A stretch of 34,843 nt of DNA from Rikenellaceae bacterium (GTDB lineage: Bacteria > Bacteroidota > Bacteroidia > Bacteroidales > Rikenellaceae). Location: positions 1 to 34,843 of the forward strand of contig SUZX01000004.1 of NCBI GenBank assembly GCA_015059735.1. The letters run 5' to 3'. The notes below the pieces were generated by a model. That model was not told the DNA's origin. It did no database searches and saw nothing but the letters and a program-made list of their open reading frames with translations. This document shows positions 1-8,712 of the stretch, piece after piece. Numbering within the stretch: the first letter of the stretch is position 1; the number at the start of each line of letters is the position of its first letter. A program made the position numbers and the translations under genes.

Positions 1-1
1 T

Positions 2-250
2 AATTTTGACCTTACGCTCTGTGCAAACCGCAAAGAGCTGGCTTTCTGCGGAAATGCTACGTCGAAAGAAACCTCAAAAGGTTGTAACAAAACCCTTGTA
101 ATAAACAAACCGAAAGCCGGAAAATGGCACGTTTCGGTGCTCTGCGAAACAACCGTAACAACACACACCGGAAAATACGGAACAGAATACAGCGGTCGCA
201 CCGATGTATTGAATGGTGTTCCGTACAGCATTCGGGTAGATTATAAATAA
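2..250 (+). CDS. C-terminal end of a secreted protein, PPC-like domain (partial)
   Basis: The plus-strand frame is open from the window edge to the TAA at 248-250, giving about 82 residues of a protein whose start lies outside the window. The visible part begins NFDLTLCANRK and ends with GVPYSIRVDYK. Its order of features (an early Asp-Leu strand, a GKWHVSV strand near the middle and a final aromatic beta-strand) resembles the small beta-sandwich pre-peptidase C-terminal (PPC) domain that ends many secreted peptidases. It holds four cysteines, which suits an exported protein with disulfides. The domain name is an inference from pattern only. A stop and a new promoter separate it from recQ. 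Confidence 0.5.
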   Translation, partial: NFDLTLCANRKELAFCGNATSKETSKGCNKTLVINKPKAGKWHVSVLCETTVTTHTGKYGTEYSGRTDVLNGVPYSIRVDYK

Positions 251-299
251 CCGATCGGAGTAACGATTCCCATCGGGAAATTCTTTCCACAAAAATCGT

Positions 300-307
300 T
301 ATCTTTG
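300..307 (+). promoter_or_regulatory. -7 promoter box of recQ
   Basis: TATCTTTG matches the Bacteroidota -7 consensus TAnnTTTG. It ends only 4 nt before the recQ ATG at 312, so transcription would begin at or next to the start codon. No good -33 TTTG is seen at the usual 19-21 nt spacing. Confidence 0.5.
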
Positions 308-311
308 TGTT

Positions 312-2243
312 ATGGAATCGGGCGATGCAAAGATCTACGAAACACTGCGACGTTATTGGGGTTTCACAGAGTTCCGATCCGTGCAATTGGAAATCATTCG
401 CGCGGTATCGGCCGGTCGTGATACACTCGCACTGATGCCCACAGGTGGCGGAAAGTCGCTTACCTATCAGGTGCCGACACTCGCTCGCAACGGATTGACA
501 ATCGTTGTAACTCCGCTCATCGCGTTGATGAAAGATCAAGTCGATCGGTTGCGTGCGCGTCAGATATCAGCCGTAGCGATCCATTCGGGACTCTCCCCGC
601 GACAAATCGATATCGCGCTGGACAACTGTGTATATGGTGATGTGAAATTTCTTTATGTTGCCCCCGAACGGCTGTCGTCCGAAGCGTTCCGTCTGCGCGT
701 TGTACGGATGAATGTGCAACTGATCGCTGTCGATGAGGCACACTGCATCTCGCAATGGGGTTACGACTTCCGACCTGCCTACCTGCGGATTGCCGAATTG
801 CGCGAAAGATTACCGAAGGTGCCGGTATTGGCGCTTACCGCCTCAGCAACCGATCGGGTCATCGACGACATCATGCACCACCTGAAATTCGCCGAACCGC
901 ATGTCATCCGTAGCAGTTTTGCCCGCCCAAATCTCTCATATAGTGTTCGTCACACCGACGACAAAAACGGACAACTGCTACGCTTGGCTCGCAATGTTTC
1001 GGGATCGGGAATTGTCTATGTTCGCACCCGCGAAGCTACGGAACAAGTAGCTGACATGCTCCGACAGGAAGGATTCACAGTTTCGGCCTATCATGGGGGA
1101 TTGGGACATGCCGAACGTGCATTACGACAAGAGGAGTGGATATCGGGTAAAACCCGTATTATGGTAGCTACCAATGCCTTTGGCATGGGAATAGATAAAC
1201 CCGACGTACGATTCGTTGTCCACTACTCGATGTGCGATTCGTTGGAAAGTTACTATCAAGAGGCCGGACGAGCCGGACGGGATGGGCAACGAGCCTATGC
1301 CCTGCTGCTGGTGGCTTCCGACGACAGCGACCGAATCATACGCCGTTTTGAGCAGGAGTTCCCACCCATCGAAAAGATCAAGGATATCTACGAAACAATA
1401 TGTTCCTATCTGCAAGTCGGTGTCGGTGATGGCGACGGAGCCTCGATGTTGTTTAACATTCATGATTTCTGCGCGCAGACACACCTCTACTCGGGGACAG
1501 TATTCAGTGCGTTGAAGCTATTGCAACAGAATGGCTACATGACGTTGACCGACATGCAGGATAATCCGGCTCGCATCATGTTCTGCATCAGCCGAGATGA
1601 TCTCTATAAACTGCGCATCAAACGCGACAAACTAGATCCTTTCATCCGCACATTGCTACGTCTTTACAACGGAGTTTTTACCGATTTCCGTCCCATTGAC
1701 GAAGGAGAACTTGCCACATGGAGTGGCTATACCATAGAGCGGGTCAAAGAGTTGCTCAAACAATTGTGGCAACTGCGTGTGATTCGCTACATCCCATCCA
1801 ACCGTTCGCCACTACTCTATTTCAACGAAGAGCGTCTGCCGCGCAAAGATCTCTATATCGCCCCCGAGACCTACGCCCGACGCAAAGAGTTGATGCACGA
1901 ACGCTTCAACAACATGTTGGCCTATGCCACCAATGAGACCCGTTGTCGCAGCGAAGTATTGGAGGAGTATTTCGGGAGCGGAGAGTCGATCAAACCTTGT
2001 GGCGTTTGTGACCTCTGTTTGGCCCGACGACGTGCGGCCAAACAGCAGGCACAACAAGCTACCGATGAATCGCCACATCGACAAATCCTGCAATATTTGG
2101 ACGACGGTCCTACGGATATCCGCATACTTTGCGAACGCCTCAACTCTTCTCCGGAGTATATTGCCGAACAGCTGCAAGTATTGCTTTCCGAAGGAGCAAT
2201 ACGCATCGCCTCCAACGGCCAAATAGAAAAATTTCGGAATTGA
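312..2243 (+). CDS. recQ: RecQ family ATP-dependent DNA helicase
   Basis: A 643-residue superfamily 2, 3'-to-5' DNA helicase that unwinds forks and recombination intermediates. Visible motifs are Walker A MPTGGGKS at about residues 42-49, the DEAH box followed by CISQWGYDFRPAY at about 141-156, the motif VI region YYQEAGRAGRDG, and the RecQ zinc-binding module ending CGVCDLC near residue 562. A short winged-helix-like segment (about 590-643) closes the protein, and no clear HRDC domain is seen. The start at 312 is preferred because the family conserved region begins only a few residues in. The next gene, 37 nt downstream, is a 3'-5' exonuclease, so the pair recreates the two activities that are fused in Werner helicase. 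Family assignment is certain; the coupling is inferred. Confidence 0.97.
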   Translation: MESGDAKIYETLRRYWGFTEFRSVQLEIIRAVSAGRDTLALMPTGGGKSLTYQVPTLARNGLTIVVTPLIALMKDQVDRLRARQISAVAIHSGLSPRQIDIALDNCVYGDVKFLYVAPERLSSEAFRLRVVRMNVQLIAVDEAHCISQWGYDFRPAYLRIAELRERLPKVPVLALTASATDRVIDDIMHHLKFAEPHVIRSSFARPNLSYSVRHTDDKNGQLLRLARNVSGSGIVYVRTREATEQVADMLRQEGFTVSAYHGGLGHAERALRQEEWISGKTRIMVATNAFGMGIDKPDVRFVVHYSMCDSLESYYQEAGRAGRDGQRAYALLLVASDDSDRIIRRFEQEFPPIEKIKDIYETICSYLQVGVGDGDGASMLFNIHDFCAQTHLYSGTVFSALKLLQQNGYMTLTDMQDNPARIMFCISRDDLYKLRIKRDKLDPFIRTLLRLYNGVFTDFRPIDEGELATWSGYTIERVKELLKQLWQLRVIRYIPSNRSPLLYFNEERLPRKDLYIAPETYARRKELMHERFNNMLAYATNETRCRSEVLEEYFGSGESIKPCGVCDLCLARRRAAKQQAQQATDESPHRQILQYLDDGPTDIRILCERLNSSPEYIAEQLQVLLSEGAIRIASNGQIEKFRN

Positions 2244-2263
2244 TCGAAAAAATACTATTTTTG
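2232..2263 (+). promoter_or_regulatory. Promoter of the 3'-5' exonuclease gene
   Basis: The -7 box TATTTTTG is at 2256-2263. TTTC at 2232-2235, 20 nt upstream, is a near match to the -33 TTTG. The predicted transcription start is near 2269, which favours ATG 2281 over the in-frame TTG at 2272. Confidence 0.6.
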
Positions 2264-2280
2264 CGCGAATTTTGATCCGG

Positions 2281-2886
2281 ATGACCTACAAGAATCATTT
2301 CTCCGAAAAAATAAGCAACGAAGTTGCCGCTCAACTTCCGGCCATCGAGTTTCAAGGCCCGATCCGAATCATCGACCGCGAAGAGCAAATCGAGGCAGCC
2401 TGCGCCGAGTTGCGTCGATGGCCATTAATCGGGTTCGACACCGAAACACGCCCCTCGTTTCGAGTAGGCGTAACGTTTCGTGTCTCGTTATTGCAACTCG
2501 CCACACCGGAGCAATGTTTCCTTTTTCGGCTCAACAAGATTCCATTAGTCAAACCGATCCTGCAACTATTAGAAGACCCTCATATCCTCAAAATCGGAGC
2601 CGATGTTGCCGGAGACCTGCGTTCATTACGGCAACTGCGTCGTTTCCGCGAAGGTGGATTCATCGATCTGCAAAGAATTGCTCCGGAATGGGGCATTGAA
2701 GAGAAAAGCCTGCGTAAACTCTCTGCCATTGTTTTAGGAAAGCGGGTCTCAAAGGCTCAACGATTGAGTAATTGGGAGGCTGCCACACTGACAGACAAAC
2801 AGCAGCTCTATGCCGCCACCGATGCGTGGGTCTGCATCCGGATCTATAACCAACTGCTGAAAACCTCCAAAAACAAAAATTCATAG
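2281..2886 (+). CDS. 3'-5' exonuclease, WRN/RNase D type (DEDDy)
   Basis: A 201-residue DEDDy-family exonuclease that removes nucleotides from 3' ends using two metal ions. The Exo I motif is GFDTET (Asp53, Glu55). Exo II is GADVAGDL (Asp112). Exo III is YAATD (Tyr177, Asp181). The stretch SNW...LTDKQQLYAATDAW closely resembles the same region of the human Werner exonuclease, so the closest match is the WRN-like branch rather than oligoribonuclease or PolA. ATG 2281 is chosen because it lies 17 nt after a good -7 box; a TTG at 2272 would add three residues. It lies between recQ and an rRNA methyltransferase that starts 3 nt after its stop, so all three may be expressed together. Confidence 0.9.
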   Translation: MTYKNHFSEKISNEVAAQLPAIEFQGPIRIIDREEQIEAACAELRRWPLIGFDTETRPSFRVGVTFRVSLLQLATPEQCFLFRLNKIPLVKPILQLLEDPHILKIGADVAGDLRSLRQLRRFREGGFIDLQRIAPEWGIEEKSLRKLSAIVLGKRVSKAQRLSNWEAATLTDKQQLYAATDAWVCIRIYNQLLKTSKNKNS

Positions 2887-2889
2887 CAC

Positions 2890-4089
2890 ATGATTCCCCG
2901 AATTATTCTGAAACGCGGAAAAGAAGAGTCACTTCATCGTCGTCACCCTTGGATCTTCTCCGGAGCCATCGCTTATATCGAGGCCGAAGAGGAACAACAG
3001 ATTGCCGAAGGAGCTTTGGTTGATGTCTGCCTATGTAATGGAGATTTTATCGCACGGGGGCATTACCAAATCGGCTCGATCGCTGTTCGTGTACTGACCT
3101 TTGAGCCCGAAGAGATCGATCAAATGTGGTGGAATCGTCGCCTCGCAATCGCCTACGATGTGCGCCATACGCTGAATCTTACGGAAAATCCTGCCACCAC
3201 CTGCTACCGATTAGTACATGGTGAAGGGGACGGATTGCCCGGATTGATCATCGATATCTACGGCACAACCGCTGTAGTGCAGTGTCATTCTGTCGGCATG
3301 TATCATGCCCGTCAAGAGATAGCCGAAGCTATTCGGAATGTATATGGTGATCGGATCGTCGCCATATACGACAAATCGTCGCAAACATTGCCATTCAAAG
3401 CGAACTTGGGAGCCGTTGATGGTTATCTATGGGGGCATGCCAATAGTCCCGAACAAGTGGTATTGGAGAATGGTGAGCAATTCCGCGTCAATTGGGAAAA
3501 GGGACAAAAAACCGGTTTTTTCCTCGATCAGCGCGAAAACCGTGATTTGGTAAAACGCTATGCCAAAGGGCGTACTGTGCTCAACACGTTCTGTTACACC
3601 GGAGGATTTTCGGTCTATGCTCTGTCGGGCGGGGCCAAAGAGGTTTGTTCAGTCGATTCCTCGGAGCGAGCCGTCATGCTGGCTACCGAAAATATGAAAC
3701 TCAATTTCGGCGAAGGAGCCGCTCATAACGAAGTGGTAGCCGATGCAGTGGAGTATCTGAAAGAGATCGGTAACAAATACGACCTAATCATCCTCGACCC
3801 TCCGGCTTTTGCCAAGCATCACAAAGTGCTGGGGAATGCCATGCAAGGCTACAAACGACTCAACGCCCGAGCCATCTCGCAGATCCGTTCGGGAGGTATT
3901 CTCTTCACGTTCTCCTGCTCACAGGCGGTTTCGAAAGAGTTGTTCCGCACAATGGTATTCTCGGCGGCAGCCATTGCCGGCCGCAAAGTCCGCATCCTGC
4001 ACCAACTGACTCAACCCGCCGACCACCCGATCGATATATACCATCCGGAGGGGGAATATCTCAAAGGATTGGTATTGTATGTCGAGTAG
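2890..4089 (+). CDS. Class I SAM-dependent rRNA methyltransferase, RlmI-like
   Basis: A 399-residue protein with an N-terminal PUA RNA-binding domain (about residues 1-80, with the typical HPWIFSGAI near residues 18-27) and a C-terminal Rossmann methyltransferase domain. The AdoMet-binding loop is NTFCYTGGFSVYA, and the catalytic-region motif is LDPPAFAKHH. E. coli RlmI (YccW) makes m5C at position 1962 of 23S rRNA. The length and domain order match that family, though exact site specificity cannot be read from sequence. It begins 3 nt after the exonuclease stop. It ends 9 nt from the end of the convergent endonuclease IV gene, with no hairpin terminator between them. Confidence 0.92.
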   Translation: MIPRIILKRGKEESLHRRHPWIFSGAIAYIEAEEEQQIAEGALVDVCLCNGDFIARGHYQIGSIAVRVLTFEPEEIDQMWWNRRLAIAYDVRHTLNLTENPATTCYRLVHGEGDGLPGLIIDIYGTTAVVQCHSVGMYHARQEIAEAIRNVYGDRIVAIYDKSSQTLPFKANLGAVDGYLWGHANSPEQVVLENGEQFRVNWEKGQKTGFFLDQRENRDLVKRYAKGRTVLNTFCYTGGFSVYALSGGAKEVCSVDSSERAVMLATENMKLNFGEGAAHNEVVADAVEYLKEIGNKYDLIILDPPAFAKHHKVLGNAMQGYKRLNARAISQIRSGGILFTFSCSQAVSKELFRTMVFSAAAIAGRKVRILHQLTQPADHPIDIYHPEGEYLKGLVLYVE

Positions 4090-4098
4090 TTGATCTTA

Positions 4099-4944
4099 TT
4101 ACTCCTCCGACAACGCTTTTAGTTGTGCAATCTCTTCGGCCCAACGGCTTTCGTCGGGAGTTTCAAGGATCAGCGGAATACCATCAAAGCGTTTGTCACG
4201 AGCAATATAACGGAAACACTCCCAACCGATCTGTCCCTCGCCCAACAACGAGTGGCGATCAACGCGGCTTCCCACCGGTTTCATCGCATCGTTCAGGTGC
4301 ATACCTCGCAAATAGCGGAATCCCACAATTCGCTCAAACTCCGCGAAAGTAGCATCACACGCTACCGACGTGCTCAAATCATATCCCGCTGCAAAAGCAT
4401 GGCAGGTATCGATACAGACACCCACTCGCGATTTATCCTCTACGCGGTCGATCAAGTAGGCCAACTGCTCGAATCGATAGCCAAGATTCGAGCCCTGCCC
4501 CGCTGTATTCTCTATTACAGCCGTCACGCCATGAGTACGGTCAAGGGCAAGATTTATCGACTCGGCGATTCGATCCAGACAGGCCTCCTCGCTGATTTGC
4601 CGCAAATGACTTCCCGGGTGAAAATTCAAACGGTCCAACCCCAACTGCTCACACCGTGCCATCTCCTCGAAAAACGATTGTCGTGATTTTTCCAGTCCCT
4701 CGGCCTCGGGATGTCCGAGATTGATCAGATACGAATCGTGCGGCAGGATCTGCGCAGCGGTATATCCATACTGCTCACAGGCAGCGCGAAAAGCCTCGAT
4801 TTCGAGTTGGGACAACGGCTTGGCTAACCACTGCCGTTGATTCTTGGTAAAAAGGGCAAAGCCTGTGGCTCCTATTGCATGTGCATTCAATGGGGCATTT
4901 ACCACTCCTCCTGATGCACTGACATGTGCTCCGAAATATTTCAT
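4099..4944 (-). CDS. nfo: Endonuclease IV (AP endonuclease)
   Basis: A 281-residue TIM-barrel enzyme that cuts DNA 5' of abasic sites in base excision repair, using three zinc ions. The family signatures are all present: the N-terminal [42 protein letters not shown], the zinc-ligand loop [16 protein letters not shown] and the terminal LILETP. The length equals the usual family size, and the ATG at 4944 gives the canonical [10 protein letters not shown] start. It is transcribed away from the DUF3078 gene from a promoter at 4985-4992. Being next to recQ and an exonuclease on the other strand puts three DNA-repair genes together, though the opposite orientation means they are not one operon. Confidence 0.97.
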   Translation of the reverse strand: MKYFGAHVSASGGVVNAPLNAHAIGATGFALFTKNQRQWLAKPLSQLEIEAFRAACEQYGYTAAQILPHDSYLINLGHPEAEGLEKSRQSFFEEMARCEQLGLDRLNFHPGSHLRQISEEACLDRIAESINLALDRTHGVTAVIENTAGQGSNLGYRFEQLAYLIDRVEDKSRVGVCIDTCHAFAAGYDLSTSVACDATFAEFERIVGFRYLRGMHLNDAMKPVGSRVDRHSLLGEGQIGWECFRYIARDKRFDGIPLILETPDESRWAEEIAQLKALSEE

Positions 4945-4984
4945 ATTATTAATTCCTATTTTGTTTATTTACGTTGTTCCCCCT

Positions 4985-4992
4985 CAAAGTTA
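4985..4992 (-). promoter_or_regulatory. -7 promoter box of nfo
   Basis: The minus strand reads TAACTTTG, a full match to TAnnTTTG. The predicted transcript would have a leader of about 35 nt. It lies back to back with the DUF3078 promoter 22 nt away. Confidence 0.6.
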
Positions 4993-5013
4993 AGAAAATT
5001 GTAAATAAATTCA

Positions 5014-5021
5014 TAAATTTG
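5014..5021 (+). promoter_or_regulatory. -7 promoter box of the DUF3078 gene
   Basis: TAAATTTG matches TAnnTTTG and sits 30 nt before the chosen ATG at 5052. It also lies inside the longer in-frame reading that would start at 4974, which argues against that upstream start. Confidence 0.6.
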
Positions 5022-5051
5022 TGGTCTAATAATTACCCAAAAGGTCGTGTC

Positions 5052-6215
5052 ATGAAGTTTACAACCAAAATTCTCCTTGTCTTGTCCCTGATTCTTGTGG
5101 GGCAATCTGTCGAAGCGCAGATTACTATCGACGAAGTCGATGCCAAATCCGACAGCGTGAAATTCAAGAATCAGATGAAATCCACCTCGGTTGAGAACGA
5201 GTATTTCAACCGCGCCCGCTATAAAGCCGAACGTGCCGCCATCCGCAAAGAACGCAACTACCTCGAATTCAGCAGCGGTATTCAAGGATCACTCACGGCA
5301 TACAACGATCCGTGGATCGAAACTTCGGGTGGTGATAACTCCATTGCATTAGTGGCGACACTTGGATTAAAACACATTTTCACCAAAAACCTTTTTACCA
5401 TCGAAACCAAGTTCAGCGCCAAATTGGGTTACAACCGTATGAAGGTCGAAACGACTCAAACCGACGCCGATGGCAACGAATATACCGACAGCGAAGGTAT
5501 CTGGTTCAAGAATCAAGACGAATTTGAACTCTCGGTAGCCCCATCGTTCAAAATGTCGAAAAACTGGTCGTACGGTGCTATCGCCAAGTTTCGCAGCCAA
5601 TTCATCAACGGCTATGTTTCACGTACCGAGCAGCGCAAAGAGCACCTCAAAAGCAAATTCATGACCCCGGGTTATTTCGACCTGTCGCTCGGTGTGACTT
5701 ACAAATGTCCCAAACCCAAGTTTCCTGTGACGATTAACCTTTCGCCGATCGCCTTGAACGCAACATTTGCCAGCGACGAGCAGATTCGTAAAATAAACGG
5801 TTATACTTATGGTATCGAAGACCCCGACAAGAGTTCGAAATGGGAGGGCGGTTCGTCGATCCAGATCGACTTCGACCGCACCTTCGGCAAAACCGAATAC
5901 CTGCGCTATCGCACCATGATCTACGGATTCTACGGTTGGATCTCCGATATCGGTCAAGAAAACAAGATCAGCGATTATCGCACCTATCGCGAAGCATACG
6001 AAAAGTGGGAACAGGGTCCCAAAGACATTAAGAACAAACCCCGTCTGCCGATCCATCCGATTGCTCGTTGGACCAATATTCTCGACATCAAAGCAACGAA
6101 ATATCTCACCACCACCATCAGTTTCGAACTCTATTACAACCGTGCTCAGCACCTCAGCGTGCAGACAAAAACCTTATTGAGTGTCGGTTTGACCTATACT
6201 TTCAAGAATAAATAA
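5052..6215 (+). CDS. DUF3078 outer-membrane beta-barrel protein
   Basis: A 387-residue exported protein of the Bacteroidota-specific DUF3078 family; its function is not established. The start at 5052 gives a clean signal peptide (MKFTTKILLVLSLILVGQSVEA, cleavage probably before Gln23). The upstream in-frame start at 4974 lies before the promoter and is rejected. The mature part has the family hallmark SGGDNSIALVATLGLKH followed by alternating beta-strands with aromatic girdle residues, ending in a strand with a terminal aromatic region (LLSVGLTYTFKNK), as expected for an outer-membrane barrel. The stop overlaps the start of the S41 protease by one base (TAATG), so the two are translationally coupled. 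Confidence 0.82.
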   Translation: MKFTTKILLVLSLILVGQSVEAQITIDEVDAKSDSVKFKNQMKSTSVENEYFNRARYKAERAAIRKERNYLEFSSGIQGSLTAYNDPWIETSGGDNSIALVATLGLKHIFTKNLFTIETKFSAKLGYNRMKVETTQTDADGNEYTDSEGIWFKNQDEFELSVAPSFKMSKNWSYGAIAKFRSQFINGYVSRTEQRKEHLKSKFMTPGYFDLSLGVTYKCPKPKFPVTINLSPIALNATFASDEQIRKINGYTYGIEDPDKSSKWEGGSSIQIDFDRTFGKTEYLRYRTMIYGFYGWISDIGQENKISDYRTYREAYEKWEQGPKDIKNKPRLPIHPIARWTNILDIKATKYLTTTISFELYYNRAQHLSVQTKTLLSVGLTYTFKNK

Positions 6216-7900
6216 TGTACCGTAATTCAAAACGCTCGATTCTCTATCCGCTTCTGTTAACCGGTTGCGTGGCAGGAGCATTGTTATTGGGGCACTATTT
6301 GGGTCGCAACTCGACAGCGTCACAACTGCGCGGGCTATTGCAAACATTAAATACTCCGACCAATAAAATCTCCCATACACTTTCGCTCATCGAAACCCAA
6401 TATGTGGATCCCGTACCGATGGATTCGCTCGCCGAGCATATTCTTCCCGAATTGGTAAAAGAATTGGATCCCCATTCGGTCTATATTCCGGCCGCAGAGA
6501 TGGCCGAGTTAAACGAGCCTTTGGAGGGAGAGTTTGATGGTATCGGAGTAGTTTTCAACATGGCAACCGACACGGTAATCATACTGAACGTCATTCCCAA
6601 AGGCCCCAGCGACAAAGCCGGAATCAAAGCCGGAGACCGCATCATCGAGGTCGATGACTCGCTGATTGCCGGACAAAAGATTCCACAACATCAGATCGTC
6701 AAACGGCTACGTGGTCCGCGAGGAACAACCGTGCGCTTAGGGCTCGAACGACAGCATATCAAAGGGTTGGTCGATGTAGAAGTTGTTCGCGATGTTATTC
6801 CGATCAAAAGTATTGAGGCTAGTTTTCAAATCTCCGATAACATCGGATATATCCGGTTGGGACAATTTGCCCGAACGACCTTCTCCGAATTACGAACAGC
6901 ATTGCAAAATCTTCGTGCCAAAGGGGTCAATAAACTAATTTTCGATTTGCGTGGCAATTCGGGAGGTTATCTCGACCAAGCTATCTCGGTTGCCAACGAG
7001 TTCCTGCATAAAGGACAGTTGATTGTCTATACCGAAGACCGAAATCGTCAACAGGTGCGTGAATATGCCGATGGCAATGGCTCGGCACAGGATATGGAGG
7101 TTGCCGTGTTGATTGACGAAGGAAGTGCCTCATCGAGTGAGATTCTTGCAGGAGCACTGCAAGACAATGATCGTGGTACGATCATCGGACGTCGTTCGTT
7201 CGGCAAAGGATTGGTACAACGACAGATTCCTTATGCTGATGGGTCGGCTTTACGTCTTACGACCGCTCGTTACTATACCCCCACCGGTCGCTCGATACAA
7301 AAGCCCTACACCATCGGAGATGAGGCAACCTACGAAAAAGAGTTGTTGCATCGCTACGAAAACAACGAGTTCTTCTCAGCCGACAGCATCCATTTTCCCG
7401 ACTCGCTCAAACGTGTCACCCCGAAAGGAAAGGTGGTTTATGGCGGCGGCGGTATCATGCCTGACCTCTTTGTGCCGGCCGATACTACCGATGTGACAAA
7501 ATATTTCATCGAGGTTGCCGGTCGCAACATCCTCTACCGTTATACCATTGAATATGCCGACCGCCATCGCGATGCACTGAATGCGGTGCAAACTCTTCCC
7601 GAATTGCAGGCACTGCTTGATAGCGACAAAAAATTGGTTGATGACTTTGTACAATATGCCGCACGCAAGGGTGTAACACCCAACTACCGCGACATTGCCC
7701 GATCACGCAGACTGATTGAAGCACAACTTCGTGCCTATATCGGTCGCAACACTGCATTGGAGGATAACGGATTCTACATCAACATCCACCCGATCGACAA
7801 CGTGGTGCAATGCGCCATCGAATCCTTAAAAAAATCGGGGCAGCCCGAAGAATCTGCTCCGGCTGGCACATCCGAAAAAACAACAGAAAAACATGATTAG
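6215..7900 (+). CDS. S41 family C-terminal processing peptidase
   Basis: A 561-residue periplasmic serine protease of the CtpA/Prc family. A single N-terminal membrane segment (about residues 9-27) serves as signal anchor. A PDZ domain follows (about 105-185, with GIGVVFNMATD and the KAGIKAGDRI groove). The catalytic core has LIFDLRGNSGGYL, the nucleophile Ser306 in GSASSSEI and the general base Lys331 in SFGKG; the 25-residue spacing equals that of the known Ser/Lys dyad. The C-terminal 150 residues are a Bacteroidota-type helical extension. Such proteases trim or degrade envelope proteins. The ATG overlaps the DUF3078 stop by one base, and a small membrane-protein gene overlaps its own end, which suggests a three-gene envelope operon. 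The substrate is unknown. Confidence 0.93.
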   Translation: MYRNSKRSILYPLLLTGCVAGALLLGHYLGRNSTASQLRGLLQTLNTPTNKISHTLSLIETQYVDPVPMDSLAEHILPELVKELDPHSVYIPAAEMAELNEPLEGEFDGIGVVFNMATDTVIILNVIPKGPSDKAGIKAGDRIIEVDDSLIAGQKIPQHQIVKRLRGPRGTTVRLGLERQHIKGLVDVEVVRDVIPIKSIEASFQISDNIGYIRLGQFARTTFSELRTALQNLRAKGVNKLIFDLRGNSGGYLDQAISVANEFLHKGQLIVYTEDRNRQQVREYADGNGSAQDMEVAVLIDEGSASSSEILAGALQDNDRGTIIGRRSFGKGLVQRQIPYADGSALRLTTARYYTPTGRSIQKPYTIGDEATYEKELLHRYENNEFFSADSIHFPDSLKRVTPKGKVVYGGGGIMPDLFVPADTTDVTKYFIEVAGRNILYRYTIEYADRHRDALNAVQTLPELQALLDSDKKLVDDFVQYAARKGVTPNYRDIARSRRLIEAQLRAYIGRNTALEDNGFYINIHPIDNVVQCAIESLKKSGQPEESAPAGTSEKTTEKHD

Positions 7901-8123
7901 CAAATTGATACGTTGGATTGTCGCCATCGGCGTAATCATCCTCATCGTCCTAACGATCCTCAACCGACAACACTACCGGTCGATGTTGCCGCCGACGCTC
8001 TTCTCCGAAACCGAGGAGCCGACACCGGATGCGCAGCCGACCTCGGCACCTGTTGCTGACAGTCTATCCGCAGCTCCAACAGCAGCCGATTCAACACTCC
8101 AAAACACCGCAAAAGAACGGTAG
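7893..8123 (+). CDS. Small single-pass membrane protein, unknown function
   Basis: A 76-residue reading frame that overlaps the end of the S41 protease gene by 8 bases. It has one hydrophobic helix (about residues 5-23, WIVAIGVIILIVLTIL) preceded by basic residues, then a low-complexity tail rich in Pro, Ala, Ser, Thr and acidic residues. This suggests an inner-membrane anchor with a periplasmic linker. I do not recognise a family. The tight overlap and the clear membrane helix make it likely to be a real gene, possibly a partner of the protease. The low-complexity tail would also fit a fast-diverging or spurious frame. Confidence 0.6.
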   Translation: MISKLIRWIVAIGVIILIVLTILNRQHYRSMLPPTLFSETEEPTPDAQPTSAPVADSLSAAPTAADSTLQNTAKER

Positions 8124-8212
8124 GGAGCAAATAAAAATGATTCAGCCCTAACTACGAGTGGGAAGGCAAATAATATTTGAAAGCAATCATAATCAACAAC
8201 GTACAAATAAAA

Positions 8213-8260
8213 GTGGCGTATGAAGGAACTACAAAGTTTCCTACATACGCCACAATATTT
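8213..8260 (-). terminator. Hairpin terminator of the secreted-protein gene
   Basis: A perfect 10-bp stem GTGGCGTATG/CATACGCCAC (8213-8222 with 8244-8253) is extended by AGGAA/TTCCT. On the minus strand it is followed by TTTTATTTG, so it serves the gene at 8275-8631. On the plus strand the following bases are AATATTTG, a weaker fit. Confidence 0.75.
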
Positions 8261-8274
8261 GTCACATAAAATGA

Positions 8275-8631
8275 TTACATCGAAAAATAATAGTCTATAC
8301 CATCGTAGGTAACATAATAACGACCACTGCGTGAACCATTTTTGACAGCCAACGTCTCATTTATATCGTATGATCTGTTTGGCCCGTTTAGATTAATTAT
8401 TTCATGTTTCGTGGCCTCTGCATAAAAAGAGTCACATGTATTTGCAGAACGATATACCTTGATGTATAGTTTACCACTATTATTACCGCGAGCCCAGCCA
8501 CTCCAATAAACAGCGGGAGCGTTTGCTGTTGTTTCACTATTTGTATAATTTGCAGCAGTGTTTGAAATCTCAGCAGCTTCAACAATTGCAAAAGAGAATA
8601 CTGCTACAACAATCAATAAAATCTTTTTCAT
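8275..8631 (-). CDS. Small secreted protein of unknown function
   Basis: A 118-residue protein with a strong signal peptide (MKKILLIVVAVFSFAIVEA, cleavage near residue 19 or 20). The mature part of about 99 residues is rich in Asn, Ser, Thr, Tyr and Gly (for example YWSGWARGNNSGKLYIKVY and RYYVTYDGIDYYFSM) and reads as a small beta-rich domain with a single cysteine. I do not recognise the family. Base composition is lower in G+C than the flanking genes, and the gene stands alone between its own terminator and a candidate structured RNA, which fits a lineage-specific or acquired gene. No -7 box is visible between the RNA candidate and the start, so it may be transcribed by read-through from the promoter at 8962-8969. 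Confidence 0.7.
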   Translation of the reverse strand: MKKILLIVVAVFSFAIVEAAEISNTAANYTNSETTANAPAVYWSGWARGNNSGKLYIKVYRSANTCDSFYAEATKHEIINLNGPNRSYDINETLAVKNGSRSGRYYVTYDGIDYYFSM

Positions 8632-8712
8632 ACTATTTAAGTTTTTAATTTATTTGTTCCTACTCATTTAACGGCTTTTCGGTTACTCCGTTGTACCTCG
8701 AATTGTTTTGAA

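Noticed and set aside
4090..4098. Terminator between the convergent methyltransferase and nfo genes
   Set aside because: Only 9 nt separate them and no hairpin is visible there.
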